A stretch of 64,000 nucleotides of DNA, taken from Salvia splendens. Taxonomy: Eukaryota; Streptophyta; Magnoliopsida; Lamiales; Lamiaceae. A program made the position numbers and the translations under genes. Under the pieces are notes generated by a model. The model was not told the origin of the DNA and made no database searches. It saw only the letters and a list, made by a program, of their open reading frames with translations. Shown here piece after piece: positions 11,192 through 22,509 of this stretch. Location of the stretch: assembly GCF_004379255.2 (NCBI RefSeq), contig NC_056044.1, forward strand, positions 7,232,001 to 7,296,000, in the 5' to 3' direction. Numbering within the stretch: the stretch's first letter is position 1; every line of letters starts with the position of its first letter.

Positions 11192-11933
11192 ATGGGAACT
11201 TTGGCCCTCGAAACCAATGGAGATGTGTGCTCTAATGATTATGTAGTGTTGGGGCTGAAGGACTTCAGAAAAGAGAGCATAGAAAAGCCCCAGATTCTCT
11301 CACTTTTATCGACATTGCTAGAGAGGTCCGTGCTGAAAAATGAAAGGAGACTAGAAACCTTACAAACCAAAGACTTCATCACAATATTCCACGGTTTAAG
11401 AGCGCCTTCTCTTAGCATTCAACAATACATAGATCGGATTTTTAAGTATTCGTGCTGCAGCTCTTCATGCTTTGTTGTGGCGTACATATACATGGATAGA
11501 TTCATCGAGCAAACAAAATCATTGCTTACTTCCCTGAATATTCACCGGCTCACAATCACCAGTGTAATGCTTGCTGCAAAATTCATGGATGACGCGTACG
11601 TAGATATTACTTCTTCTTTTGACTGCTTGCATTGCTTTGTTGATTCCCTTCTGATAGAATTTGATTTGATAACTTTCCAGATTCTACAATAATGCATATT
11701 ATGCTCGAGTGGGAGGCGTGAGCACAATGGAGATTAACAAATTGGAGATGAAGTTCTTGTTTTCTCTAGATTTCCGGCTTCATGTCAATGTGCAGACGTT
11801 TGGTAAATATTGTTCCATCCTCAAAAGAGAAGCAAAAGGCGCCCTCGTTGAGCGCCCCATCCAGTCATGCGGGGTTGAAGAGAGCTGGACTAACAAGGAC
11901 GACTCCACCTGTACTCGACCAGTTGCTAGATGA
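11192..11933 (+). CDS. CYCU3-1: Cyclin-U3-1-like (P/U-type cyclin)
   Basis: Two exons, 11192-11595 and 11681-11933, surround an 85-bp GT-AG intron and give 218 residues, close to the roughly 220 usual for the family. The short cyclin box reads YIDRIFKYSCCSSSCFVVAY, HRLTITSVMLAAKFMDD, then across the splice FYNNAYYARVGGV and LEMKFLFSLDFRLHV. These are hallmarks of PHO80-like plant U/P cyclins. The C-terminal ending, EESW...CTRPVAR, resembles Arabidopsis CYCU3-1 more than CYCU1, U2 or U4. I chose the ATG at 11192 because its first residues align with CYCU3-1; an in-frame ATG at 11183 is the alternative. U-type cyclins pair with CDKA-type kinases and are linked to phosphate or hormone signalling; the exact role here is not visible. 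Confidence 0.88.
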
Positions 11934-12339
11934 TCTGCCAACAAAGTGCTGCTATCCAACCATATACCACGTGAAACATGAAGAATCACGAGATTTTCAT
12001 ATCTTAGGAGGGCCAAAATCCAGTGGTTAAGTATGTAAGTCATATGTGTGCAAAACTTTTTACTTGCATTTCATGTTTTGTGAAAATATGTAGAGTTGTT
12101 TTCGACATTTCACCTCTCCCACTTGATAGCCAATATATTGATCTTGTTAGTATGAAGCTTGAATTGAAGTAGGGCAGAGAATTCGGTCGGTTCGGTTCTA
12201 ACTGAACCGACCGATCGGTTAACCGAGTCCTCAATTGACCGAAAATGAAGAACCGGAACCGGAACCGAAATGGATTCGGTTCGGTTCCTAACCGAATTCG
12301 GGTAGGTTCGGTTCCGGTTAACTGATGTAACCGAATTAA

Positions 12340-12415
12340 AAATAAAAATAAAACATTGTTGCTGGGATTCGATCCCTTGCCAATACGGCTAGCCAACCAC
12401 TTGCGCCAATTGCTC
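12340..12415 (-). repeat. tRNA-derived SINE head (possible)
   Basis: On the minus strand TGGCGCAAGTGG matches the RNA polymerase III A box. About 35 bases later GGGATCGAATCCC matches the B box. The spacing fits a tRNA-derived SINE head. Tail and target duplication were not resolved. Confidence 0.45.
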
Positions 12416-12589
12416 TTAATGTTTTGTATGTTTGTAAAAAAATATTTATTCTGAAAATGGTGGTGAACTGGTGATTATACTAAAAACGCCAAAATCCAGA
12501 GTGAAGAGAAGGCGGAGGCGCGGGTCCGTGGCGGAGCGTCGCAGTAGCGGCCGGTGGGTAGGGAAACAGCGCCGGAAAATAGGGATGCC

Positions 12590-12975
12590 GGCTATGTTAT
12601 CAAATAGCGGATATGGCGGCGCCATGGCGCTATGTCATGGCATTCGGTGGTGGAAACGCCATAGCACCATGTCGCTGCCATAGCACTGCCATATCCGACA
12701 ATTTGACAACATTGCGCGTGTACTGCATTTAGGAATAGGGCATTATGCAAGAAACATGGTGGTTAGAGTGGTATAGTATGCTTTATTAATTGTTTAAAGT
12801 GTTTTAGATGTTATATTTTTAATATTTTTTAATTTTTGAATTATATATAAGTATTATTTTATTTATTTAATTTTTGACCGCCATATCCGCCATACTAATA
12901 CGCCATATCCCTGAGGCGGTTTTTAGGCAAACCGCCATAAGCCGCCATACGAGATTGATAACATTGACTGCCGGC
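12590..12975. mobile_element. Foldback MITE-like repeat (CGCCATA-rich)
   Basis: CTATGTTATCAAATAGCGGATATGG at the left is inverted at 12691-12716 (CCATATCCGACAATTTGACAACATTG) and again near 12945-12971. The result is a compact inverted repeat with a possible outer copy. The superfamily is not assigned. Confidence 0.5.
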
Positions 12976-13518
12976 TACGTGGTGTGGAGGAGGCTGTGCT
13001 GCTCCGTGAGAGTAGAATAGGAAAGGAAAGGAAGGGCTGCGTGATTAGTTTTGGGCGGTTCTAATCGGTTCTCGGTTAACCGAGGAACCGATCGTCGCTA
13101 GCATTTGGAACCGAAACCGAACCGATAACCGACATTCTCGGAATGTCGGTTATCGGTTAATCGAGAACCGTTGTGATTTGGTGTTTATTGGGAGTACTTT
13201 TTTTACTGTATGTTCAAATTCTTGAGTTTTTTTGTGCCCTGATGATCATAGATTGAGAAAATAAATTATGTTGGCCTAACCTAGTGTTAGAACTAACATA
13301 TTGTTAAATGGGCTTGTTAGATAATGATTGTTGTTTACTGATGCTTCCATCTCACCAGAAAATGTGGAATTTGGTCACAAGTTGCAATCAGCTGGTGACC
13401 TTCTATTTAGATTTAAATAACTAAAGATGATGTTATAATTTCAATTTCTTAAAGATTTAGCTTTGTCTGTTTTATCGTTTTGACATAATTTATTAAGGGC
13501 AATAATGTAATACTTATT

Positions 13519-14415
13519 TTTTTTAATTTGGGAAGTTCCTTGAAAGTTGAGTCAATTCTATCTTTTTTTCTCACTCGTACTTTACTCTCTTTTACTTATT
13601 CTATCTATTTTATTCACTTTCTACTTTTTTTCTTTACTTTTATCCTCTTTTATTCTTTTATTTATCTACTTAACACACTAAACATCCATTTCTTAAACTT
13701 TGTGCTGAAAAGTTCCGTCTCAACGAGGGAACGCAACGCAGGGAGCACTATTACATACTTCATTTGTCCGTGAAATAATGTCTCATTTTGCTATTTTGGG
13801 ATGTCTGCAATTTAAAGTCCCATTTACCCTTCCATTCTAAGTAAATGGACACCATTCCATTGGTTTGTGTTAAAAAGACAACACCATTTAAGATGACACT
13901 ATACCACCAAGAACAACCGTTAGATTTAGGAGCAGAAACCTTAGCCTGCCACGTGGCAGACTTGCTTGCATATGTATTGTAGATTGTTTGATTATCTTTG
14001 ATTTCATATCGCAGATTGTTTGAAACCATATGCCGTATTGCTTGCTTATGTATTGCATAATGTTTGCCTATATATCGCAGATTGCTTGACTAGATTGTCA
14101 TTTCAACTATGGAGTCACCATAGTGCTTTGATTTCGTATCTCATATTGCTTGGAACTATATACCGAATTGCTTGACTATGTATCACATATTGCTTGCATA
14201 TGTATAGCAGATTGTACGTTACTTGTTGTCACGTTGTCACTTTAAGAGTGGTGTCACCCTAACGCACCCCCCATCCTATTATAAAATCAAACATATAAAA
14301 ATGAGGACCACATTCCACTAACTCATTTCTCCATTTTTCTTCGCAAAGTCAAATAATTTCTTAAAATCTATGCCGAGTCAAAATGGGACTATAGATGACC
14401 GACAAAGGGACTAAT
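13519..14415. mobile_element. Degenerate MITE remnants
   Basis: 13528-13745 looks like a decayed Stowaway-like element (AAAGTTGAGTCA near the left, TCTCAACGAGGGA near the right). 13757-14412 has loosely inverted ends (CATTTGTCCGTGAAATAATG and CCGACAAAGGGAC). It appears interrupted by other repeat sequence, including short TTGCTTG..TATATCG-like reiterations at 13.96-14.22 kb. Boundaries are approximate. Confidence 0.4.
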
Positions 14416-14449
14416 ATATTTATGAAGAATTTATTATATTATTGGGATT

Positions 14450-14700
14450 TACATTGAATTTTTCTAATAATTGTTCAATAAAGTTGTCATTTTCAAAAAC
14501 ATGTTTTTGTTAAATTTTGATTTATTTGGAGATGCACACTCCTATTTTTAATAAAAATGAAAGTTATATATGAATATTACTAGCTAATTAGGTGCTACAA
14601 TTAAATACACCACATTTATATAAAAAAGTCTCAAACATATTTATAATATTCATATAAAAATGAAAGTTATGTATGGATATTACTAGCTAATTAGGTGCAA
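14450..14700. repeat. Duplicated host block H, copy 1
   Basis: This AT-rich block recurs at 15548-15700 and continues at 20815-20900. The second copy is therefore split by the 15.7-20.8 kb insertion. Copy 1 also contains a local duplication of its ATGAAAGTTAT...AGCTAATTAGGTGC part. Confidence 0.7.
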
Positions 14701-15300
14701 TGACATCGAGGGCCATGGATTGATTGGGGTCCGAGAAGAAGATGGAGACGTGACAATGAGCCAAGTCGGGTTTGGAGGTCTGATTCAAACTAAAATTTAT
14801 CTATAAGATAAAGTTTAAAAGCTCTCTTGAGACCACCATTGTCTTCATCGTCGAAAGAGTTTTGCGTGAGTACCTTGCACGCCTCAATCGAAGTCCGAAT
14901 GAGGAAGTTATGGTCGTTTTAAGAAAGTCACGCAATGTAGAAAGAAATGCGCGGACAGTCGTTTTGCCAACCAGAAAACGCTTAGTCGAGCGTTTTTGCC
15001 GAGAGATCAATTTTTGTCCAGAAACTTCGCGCGAGCGGGCGAAACGAGCCGTGGCAAACACCTGGTCTGGCTTTTTGTCCGGAAGACTTTTTTGACTAAG
15101 AATTGTTTTATTTTACTCATTTTTCACTCCTAGTATAAATAGACATGTTAGGGTTTTTCCATGACAGCTTTTGAATGATATTGTAATAACAAAGACTCAA
15201 ATTTGAGCACCTCTTCATCTTTGAACGTTTATCCAAAATCCACTGTGGTTGCATTTCAATATATTGTCGGGCTTAGATGAAATGTTAAGGTATGCAATTC
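14700..15300 (+). repeat. Probable LTR-retrotransposon fragment
   Basis: This region is GC-richer than its surroundings. It contains a TATAAATAG box near 15135, then AGGGTTTTTCC and a TTTGAGCACC-type leader, as is common in Ty3/gypsy LTRs. Open frames on both strands here show no known domain. I could not define both ends. Confidence 0.35.
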
Positions 15301-15806
15301 TAGTTCTTATGTTGCTAGTTTTGTGGAGCCATTAAATTTCTGTTTTGATGAAAGTTGCATTGAGTTGTCTTCATTGTTTTGTAGAAGTTCCATAAGTTCC
15401 AGGCATTTATCTAAATCATAACACCTTCATCTTCCTCATTTTCCGCCTTTTTTATTGTTCCATTTCTTATTTGGATTGTTGGGTTATTAAAATATTTACA
15501 AGAGCTAAGTTCAAGGCAAACATATGTGTCTTGAATCCTTAAGATTCATATTAGATTTTTATTGAAATTTTCTAATAATTGTTCAATAAAGTTGTAACTT
15601 TTCAAAAACATGTTTTTGTTAAATTTTGATTTATTTAGAGATGTACACTCCTATTTTTAATAAACATGAAAGTTATATATGAATATTATTGTTAACTAAT
15701 TCTTAAATTGCAAACTACAACTAAATGATATGTATTGGATCATTAAATCAATGCACAAGATCATTTAGTCACGGATATCAATATGATTTTTAAAAAATGT
15801 CAATTA

Positions 15807-16483
15807 GAGCATTAGCAATGATTGGCCGATGGAGAGGCCTTCCCGATCAGCTCCATCGGCCAACCATTGCAAGGAAAGGGTTGATCAACGCCTCCCTCCA
15901 TATGGCCGATATATCGGCCTTGGCCGATGGATACCGACCAGCCACCCATTGCGGGGGATAGGCCAATCGTCGGCAGTTCTTCTTTTTTTTTTCTTTTTTT
16001 TTAAATTTTTCTGAAGAAGAAAGAGAGATAGAGGAAGAAGAAATACTTGGAGGAAGAAGAGGTGACAGTGAGCGAAGAAGGAAAAATACCCTAATTTTTA
16101 GTATTTAAACTTCTTTTATTAATTCTATTGGGCTTATTAGTGGGAAATAAATTTATTAAATAAATAATATTAATTTTTTAGTATTCCTAATTTTTGGATT
16201 AATTTAATTTAGGTTTTCATCTAATTAATTAATTAATAAGTTGTCACATATTTTGGATCAATTAAAATTTATTTCACGTATTATATTATTATTTTTATTT
16301 AAATTTATTTAATTTGATAACATATAAAATATAGTAGTGCAAAAAAATTAAAACAAAATAGTGATGACGTGGAAATGGAATGGAATGGGACGACCCTTCC
16401 GTTGCAGGGAGATAGACCCTTAGGTCAAATGCTGATGTGGAATGGGAGGGCCCTACGGGATGGTTCTTCCATTGTGAATGCTC
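15807..16483. mobile_element. PIF/Harbinger-type MITE (677 bp)
   Basis: Ends GAGCATTAGCAATG and CATTGTGAATGCTC are inverted. Each end is followed by TTA (15804-15806 and 16484-16486), the PIF/Harbinger target duplication. No coding capacity is visible. Confidence 0.75.
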
Positions 16484-16757
16484 TTAGAGCATCCGCAACG
16501 GCGGCCGTCACGACGGACGTCCGACCGGCGTGCCGGAAGTCCGCCATTAGGCAGCAGAGAGGCGGACGCGGACGTGCGTTGCGGACACCGGAGTTCCGCG
16601 GCATTCCGAGGACGTCCGCCATTGCGGTGCCACGACGGAAGTCCCGATTTTTAATTTTAAAAAAACTCTATATATACGGCTCATTGAATTTCATTTCATT
16701 CGTACCACTTGTTTTAACGAGTTTCTCTCTCTCTACTTTCATTTCTTTTGAAGATAA

Positions 16758-19700
16758 ATGGAGCACCATGATAGTGATTCCCCCGCCACGAGCGAGTCAC
16801 AAACGCCGACTTTTCCCGTTAGAGTTAGGGAAAATGCCGGCGGAAGTGCACCGATGTCTGGGATGATGCCCGGAATAGCGCCGATGATGCCCCAACCCCA
16901 AATGGCGGGGATGATGCCCGGGTACTACAATATGTACCCCCCTTGGTATGGGATGATGCCCCAAATGCCCGGGATGAGTGTCGCAATGGCGGAGATGATG
17001 CCCCAAATGCCCAGGATGATGATGCCCGGGATAATGCAGGGCATGCCTGCCGCTGCGGGGGGAGCAGGCAGGGGGTCTCCAATCACCTGTGGACAATGTC
17101 TATCGCCCCTACATGAATTTATTATCTAGTCATTCCCCCAGAGTACTCCTCTAGAGACTCAGTTCACCGGCATTGAGACTTTCTCTTTTGAGGAGTTGGG
17201 GTATCTCCGGTCAGGGAGTCTCCCACTGAGATGCCACCGGCGGCAGGGAGGACGCGGAAGCAAGGGAAAAGGAAGGGCAAGGGCACTACCTCGTCCTCGC
17301 GTGCGGGGAACGAGGGTGGGGCGGGGGTCGAGGAGGAGAGGATGAAGACGACGGGAGAAAGAGGACCATCTGGAGCATAGGGGAGTGCGTCGCGCTGGCG
17401 AATGCCTGGATCAGTGTAGTCGACAGAATGTGGTAGCGCATTAGCCAAAGCTACCTCCAACTCAAACCGCCAGGTGGGAAGCCTCACGATGGAGGGCAAT
17501 GCCGGAAACAGTAGGACCGGCTGAGGAGGCAGCTCAGCCGATTTGCCGGCATCTACCAAAACAACCTCCACACCACAACCAGCGGCATGTCCGCCGACAG
17601 TGAATTGGGTTTCGGGAAATTCAAATATTGGGAGGTCTATCTTGTGGTGCAGACTTCCGCCAAGTTTAGTTCGGATGTTGAAGCTGGCTGGCCGAAGCGG
17701 ACGAAGATCAACGCCTCCGGGGAGTACAGCAGCAGTGCCGGTTCCCACGAACTCCCTGACACCGAGGCAGAGTTCCCGACCCCTCAATCGTCTTCCCGCC
17801 GCCGTCACCCGGTTGGGCAAAAGACCGCGATGCGGATGGCTAGGGGAAGCGCCAGCGGGTCCCCCGAGGTCCAATCGGCAGCTCCTTCCCAGATCGATCC
17901 CGAGCTCCCCTCACTCGCCCGCATACAGTAGCATGAGACTGAAAGGACGGGATTTCGCACGCGTGTCGTAGGTACGTGTCCCTTCCTATTCAACAATATT
18001 TATAAGTTCACACTTTCCAAAATACTATTAATTAGCATATGGTAAGTTAGGGTGTCGAACCCACGAGGAACGATAGCATCCGTTATGTATTTCCACACTT
18101 AGGATTTTGTTTTGGCGATGCCGCCAAGCTCTAAATTGGGGGTGGGAACAAAACTACGAAATATAAACAACACTTAAGCTAAGGTGGGAACTAAAAGTGC
18201 AAATAAAATGCAATTAGAAGAAAGCATTTAAACTGGAACGCAGACTGGGCAAGTTGACAGAAATAAAAGCAACATCGAGAGAAATTAACACTTGGTGAAA
18301 ATAAGAAAATTTCAGAAATGAAAATAGAGCAGCAACTTGCATGAACATTCCTAAGTTTAGAAAGCAAAATAAACTAAGTTAAAATGCTAAGGAAATAAAC
18401 TAAGTGTTAACTACTAAACAAAGTCTAGAAACTAGGATTGTGACCCTTAAAAGTGGCTAAACTAATTAACTCCTAAAAGCTAAACTAAATCACATGTAAA
18501 TGAAGGTTGAGTGCAGAAACTAACTAAGCTAAATGGGCTGCCAAAGTGAAATGAAAGCATGTACTTGTCGTCTCCCAACTTCTATTACCCAAGGTGTAAA
18601 ATCATTGGATAAAAACCTACAACTAATGGTCCATTCACTTAACTTCTAAAAGCTGATATCTCCCCTAAATCCACACCATAAGGCACGAAAATTAAGTGAG
18701 AGGAATGACTAATTGGCTTCCACACAACTAACTAAGCAAGAGAAACACAAAACCAACAAGTAAACTAGCTAATCATGCATTGAAAACACTAAATTAAAAG
18801 CTGAAACTTAAAGACTCAGTGAGGAAGATAAAGAAAGCTTAAGAACACTTAAACATGGTGGAAGAACACTCAAGAACCGAGCTCATCAAACTCATGCCAA
18901 ATCATACGAAAATCACACCCGACGAGGTGCCGAAAACACACAACACATGGCTGATTTTTTTGAGACTTTTCTAACTCCTTATCAACGTTTTTTTAACCAT
19001 AAACTAACTAAGAAAATGCTTGAGAAACTGATTTTAAAAGCTTGAAAGAAGTTTTAACTAAACAAGAACATGACCAACACTAGAACTAAACAACAAGCTA
19101 AAACTAGAAATCAAACAAGAGCTAAACTTAAAGCACATTAAATACACAAACACTTAGAGAAATAACAACTTGAAATAATCTTTTAAAACAAGTCCAACAA
19201 CAATAACTAAGAGTGAGATTGATGCAAAAGAACTCCAAAAGTTAAGAACTAGCAACTAGAGAAAATAAACACTACAACTAAATTACTACTACTTCAACCC
19301 ATGGTGAACAATGATCTTGGCAGCCTTGAGTTTGAAATCTCTCTTTTTAAGGAAGAGAGAAAAGTTCCTAGAGAGATAAATAAAACTAAACTAAACTAAA
19401 CTAAACTAAAGTGAGTGATAAAGTTGTTGGTGTCCTTGGAAGGTTAAGTACTTTTAATACATATATCCAATAAAAGATATTTTCCCCTTCTTTTTTCCTC
19501 TCCAAGGGCAGATATGAGCGTGTGTAGCAAGTGGGATTTGTCCTTGATAAGTGTGTGGAAGTGGCTTTAAGCATTTTCCAGTCGGATTCAAACTGGCCAA
19601 TCCAACAGCTTAGGCAGTTTGAGTCTTCTTTGCCTTCTTCATTCACTTTCTTCCATTTCTTCACATTTTGCCCTCTTTCTTGCATGTTTTCCTTTTCACG

Positions 19701-20005
19701 CCTTCATTAAGCAGCTTCCGAACTTAATGATCCATACCCTGCCAAAAAGTATCTTTTTTCATGCAAATATTCAACTAATAAGTGCGAAAAGTGATCGTTT
19801 CCGAGTGACGAAAACTAGCCTATCAGAGACCCTGATACACACCATGGAGAAGTGGTATGCAGCGACTGACCCCTTATACAAGTCGATGCTAAAGGATGTC
19901 ATCGATAGTATGCGGCGCGATTTGGGAATGCCATCCCCGCCCGTGAGTGACGCCGGGATCGGCCACGGGCACGACGGGACTGGCGGCGGGGACGACGAGG
20001 AGTGA
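16758..20005 (+). pseudogene. PIF/Harbinger ORF1, Myb-like/NAM-associated, broken
   Basis: The ATG at 16758 opens a Met/Pro/Gly-rich N-terminus (repeated GMMPG and MMPQMPG). After about 120 codons a frameshift is followed by recognisable pieces in changing frames. These are a Myb/SANT-like segment (ECVALANAWISVV, SYLQLKPPGGKPHDGGQCRKQ) near 17380-17500, then KFKYWEV and GQKTAMRMARGSASGS near 17610-17870. The last two match the NAM-associated C-terminal type. The end (MEKWYAATDPLYKSMLKDVI) is at 19843-20003, after about 1.8 kb of unrelated AT-rich sequence. ORF1 proteins of PIF/Harbinger elements bind the element ends and help bring the transposase to the nucleus. Stops and frameshifts show this copy is dead. 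Confidence 0.65.
17990..19770. repeat. AT-rich insertion within ORF1, LTR-like
   Basis: About 1.8 kb separates the middle and C-terminal parts of ORF1. Near 18055 the text GGTGTCGAACCCACGAGG resembles, in inverse orientation, the GCATCCATC..GTGGGATTCGACCC signature seen in the LTRs at 47.7 and 48.1 kb. ATTCAAC occurs at both edges. It could be a gypsy-type solo LTR on the minus strand or an unspliced intron. A (TAAAC)n run lies at 19380-19410. Confidence 0.4.
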
Positions 20006-20968
20006 GACGGGGGCCGCATTTGTCGAAGCTTGAGGTTATTTTTTTAACTATGTATTTTTTTTTAATAATTATGTATGTTTTTTGTTTTAAATAAAGTGGT
20101 TGCATTTTCTCCGTATTCATGTCGAAATTTTAATTTCGTAAATTATTTAATTCCGTAAATTGTTTAATTTGGTGAATTTGTTAATTTTTATTATTGTGCA
20201 TGTCCGTCGGGATGTCCTTGGGGATGTCCGTCATTGTGCAGCGGGATGTCCTTATGACGTGGCAGGAGGTGTTTTTGGGAAGTCCGTCGGGATGTCTGCT
20301 GGGACATCCGTCCCACCGTGGATGCTGTTAGGACTATTAATGTCAATTAACAAAAAGTTAGTTATAACTAACTTTCAAAAAATATCTCAAAACTTTAAAT
20401 GAGTATAATTATTTCAATTTAAATTATTTTTTTACATAACATACATCAAATTAAAGATAATTTTATAAGGATTCTAACGAGATCTCGCTTGCATATGTTT
20501 CCGATGTCAAAATTTGAATTTTTTTTTCTAAATTTTAGTATTTTTCAACTAACAGTTTTATGCTAATATAACTATCTTAATATATCAATATAATACATAT
20601 AAAATGTCAATGCTAAATTGTGTTGACATATTCAATGAATCGTATTGATATGTTTAATACACTATATTGACATTTTAATCCAAAATCCTAATTTGGATAG
20701 TTTTCTAATCTTTTTAAATTTAAATAATAATAAAACGAAATTACACATGACAATTTACAGACAATTAGATCTCTATATATCGTATGGTTTTAAATTAGTT
20801 GTAGCAATTGATCACTCCCTTTACTTAGCTAATTAGGTGCTACAATTAAATATACCATATTTATATAAAAAAGTCTCAAACATATTTATAATATTTATAA
20901 ATTTTAGTATAAATGTAATTTTTTAAATAATAATTATATATGAAACTAAAACTATTGTTATGATTTTT

Positions 20969-21037
20969 TTTTGGTTTAACCACAGGTGCCGAACCCGGCG
21001 GAATCCGACTAATCCTGCTCGACCAGGCTTGCGGATT
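20969..21037 (-). mobile_element. 69-bp SINE-like insertion with 19-bp target duplication
   Basis: The same 19 bases (AACTATTGTTATGATTTTT) flank it at 20950-20968 and 21038-21056. Read on the minus strand, the insert contains a B-box-like GGGTTCGGCACC and ends in a run of A's at the duplication. This is the arrangement of a short, truncated retroposon. Confidence 0.65.
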
Positions 21038-21375
21038 AACTATTGTTATGATTTTTAATTAGTGTGTGCAATATTTATTTTCTTAAATCGGTTTTCATGG
21101 TTGATAAGATCCAAAATTCCATTATCAATATTAAAAGTGAATTTTATTTCATTTTCACAAATCGCACCTCCCTCAAAACATTAATACATTTGTTCACATG
21201 ATAAGTAGCATAAAGGTAGAAACCACATCTAACAAAAACAGAAATAATTAATAAGTACTTACCATAAAACATCACGATGATGACAATAATAATTAATTAA
21301 TCATAATCATCATCGAGTACGGGAAATACCCAAATCCCTCAAGGAGTAAAACGAAAATACATAAACACACACAAA

Positions 21376-21993
21376 TCAAATAAAAATAAACAAAAGCCCG
21401 AAACCAAAACACAAAAGGGCCTGGTGAAACACGACAAAATGTCCATTGCTGTGAGATGGGCCGGGCGCCATTGGCCCGTCAGCAGATGCCTCCGGAATGG
21501 ATGATACATTGCTGGGCAAAATCGGGCTAGGGATCGGGCTCTCATCCGGCCCTATATTTCTTGGTACCCTTAGGTCAACTTTTTGACCTGCCTGGCAATG
21601 GCCCATGAACCCGCAAATATAGTAGTAGTGGCCCGGGCTACGGATGACGATGGAGTCGTTGCCGGTTGCATAGGTGGCGATCGGGGATGTGGCATCGCAT
21701 GTGTGGAAGTCCGACCGGCTCACTTGTAGCACGTTGTGGTACGATGGGTTGTATTGGAAAACTATATGACAAAAAAATACATAAATATGCAAAATTGGTA
21801 TTTTAAAAAATTAATGAATTACGAAATAGAAATTACGGAAGGTGTCACCGGGCTGGAAGGACTTGGAGGAAGCCCATTTGTTGTAGTCTATGTTGCCGAT
21901 GACGGCCCAACCGGCCGAGTCGCCAACTCTGTAGACAGAAGACCCATTACATAACATCACAAAAAACATGAAAATTATTGCAAACTTCACCAT
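21376..21993 (-). CDS. Stellacyanin-like phytocyanin, GPI-anchored
   Basis: Two exons, 21837-21993 and 21376-21761, are joined over a 75-bp GT-AG intron and give 180 residues. The first ATG that makes a good signal peptide (MVKFAIIFMFFVMLC) is at 21991-21993. The plastocyanin-like domain follows: YRVGDSAGWAV, NYNKW-like region, GDTF/LFQYNPSYHNV across the splice, and the copper loop CGFMGHCQAGQKV. Cys, His and a Gln in the axial position point to the stellacyanin (mavicyanin, umecyanin) type of blue copper protein. A Pro/Ser-rich stretch and a hydrophobic C-terminus (LLCFGFGLLFIFI) indicate an arabinogalactan-like tail and a GPI-anchor signal, so it acts at the outer plasma membrane or wall. 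The substrate is unknown. The intron position matches the family. Confidence 0.88.
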
Positions 21994-22509
21994 TTTGCCA
22001 ATGATTTGATACAAGAATGTTGAATGGGGTTACCTAATTTTATAGTATCATAGAAAGGGATGTGAGGTGAAAGAGTCACAAAATTAGTCATGAAGTGCTT
22101 GTGTTGGTGCATGTTATTTTTACCATGTAAACGTGATACTACCTACCTACCCTCTTTTGGCAGCATTTGACTGCTTTTCCAATGCTTCTTATTCATGACT
22201 ATTATCATGCATTTGAATTTGTCTCTAACTAAATTTAATAGTGACAGGCATTTTTGCAACTGCCCAAGCATTTTAAGTCACTACTATACAATATAAATTA
22301 ACATGCATTTGGATTGATTATTTGCAAATATGTTCATAAATTAGGTAGGCCAATTCTGGCATTTACCGTTCAAAATGACATTACAAATTTGATGATATAT
22401 TGATATTGTGTTTTAAACATTTTGTTTGAGTTGTAAATATAGTTTAAACTCTACTTAATTTATTAAAATTCTAACGTATGTCGTTATGCATTCACATTTT
22501 ATCATCATT

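Larger units (their letters stand above)
12178..13175. repeat. Composite repeat region with CGGTTCGGTT-rich blocks
   Basis: Blocks at 12183-12325 and 13050-13175 are full of short CGGTT/AACCG words in both orientations and could form hairpins. Between them lie a tRNA-derived SINE-like stretch and a foldback element. No gene is supported. The minus-strand open frame at 12.0-12.4 kb is an artefact of the repeat. Confidence 0.55.
16487..20337 (+). mobile_element. PIF/Harbinger-type element with ORF1 only
   Basis: The left end GAGCATCCGCAACGG is inverted at the right end (CCACCGTGGATGCTG). TTA stands at 16484-16486 and 20338-20340. Subterminal GTCCG/CGGAC words are abundant at both ends. A degraded ORF1 lies inside. 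No DDE transposase ORF2 was seen, so the element would need help in trans. Confidence 0.7.
15711..20805. mobile_element. M1 inverted-repeat element, copy A (split)
   Basis: Outer ends CAAACTACAACTAA and TTAGTTGTAGC are roughly inverted, with AATTG on both sides (15706-15710 and 20806-20810). The sequence 15711-15803 resumes at 20341. Both arms match, in inverted orientation, the parts of copy B at 56.83-57.28 and 62.66-62.77 kb. Without the two nested PIF-type elements it would be about 560 bp. The superfamily is unknown to me. Confidence 0.65.

Noticed and set aside
14801..15095. Overlapping open frames on both strands near a TATA-like box
   Set aside because: Arg-rich translations without domains, lying in LTR-like sequence.
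16369..16866. Plus-strand open frame of 165 codons
   Set aside because: It crosses from one PIF-type element into the other and overlaps terminal repeats; there is no protein family resemblance.
17164..17971. Long overlapping frames on both strands at 17.2-18.0 kb
   Set aside because: GC-rich degraded ORF1 gives open frames on the opposite strand. Only the plus-strand pieces resemble a known protein.
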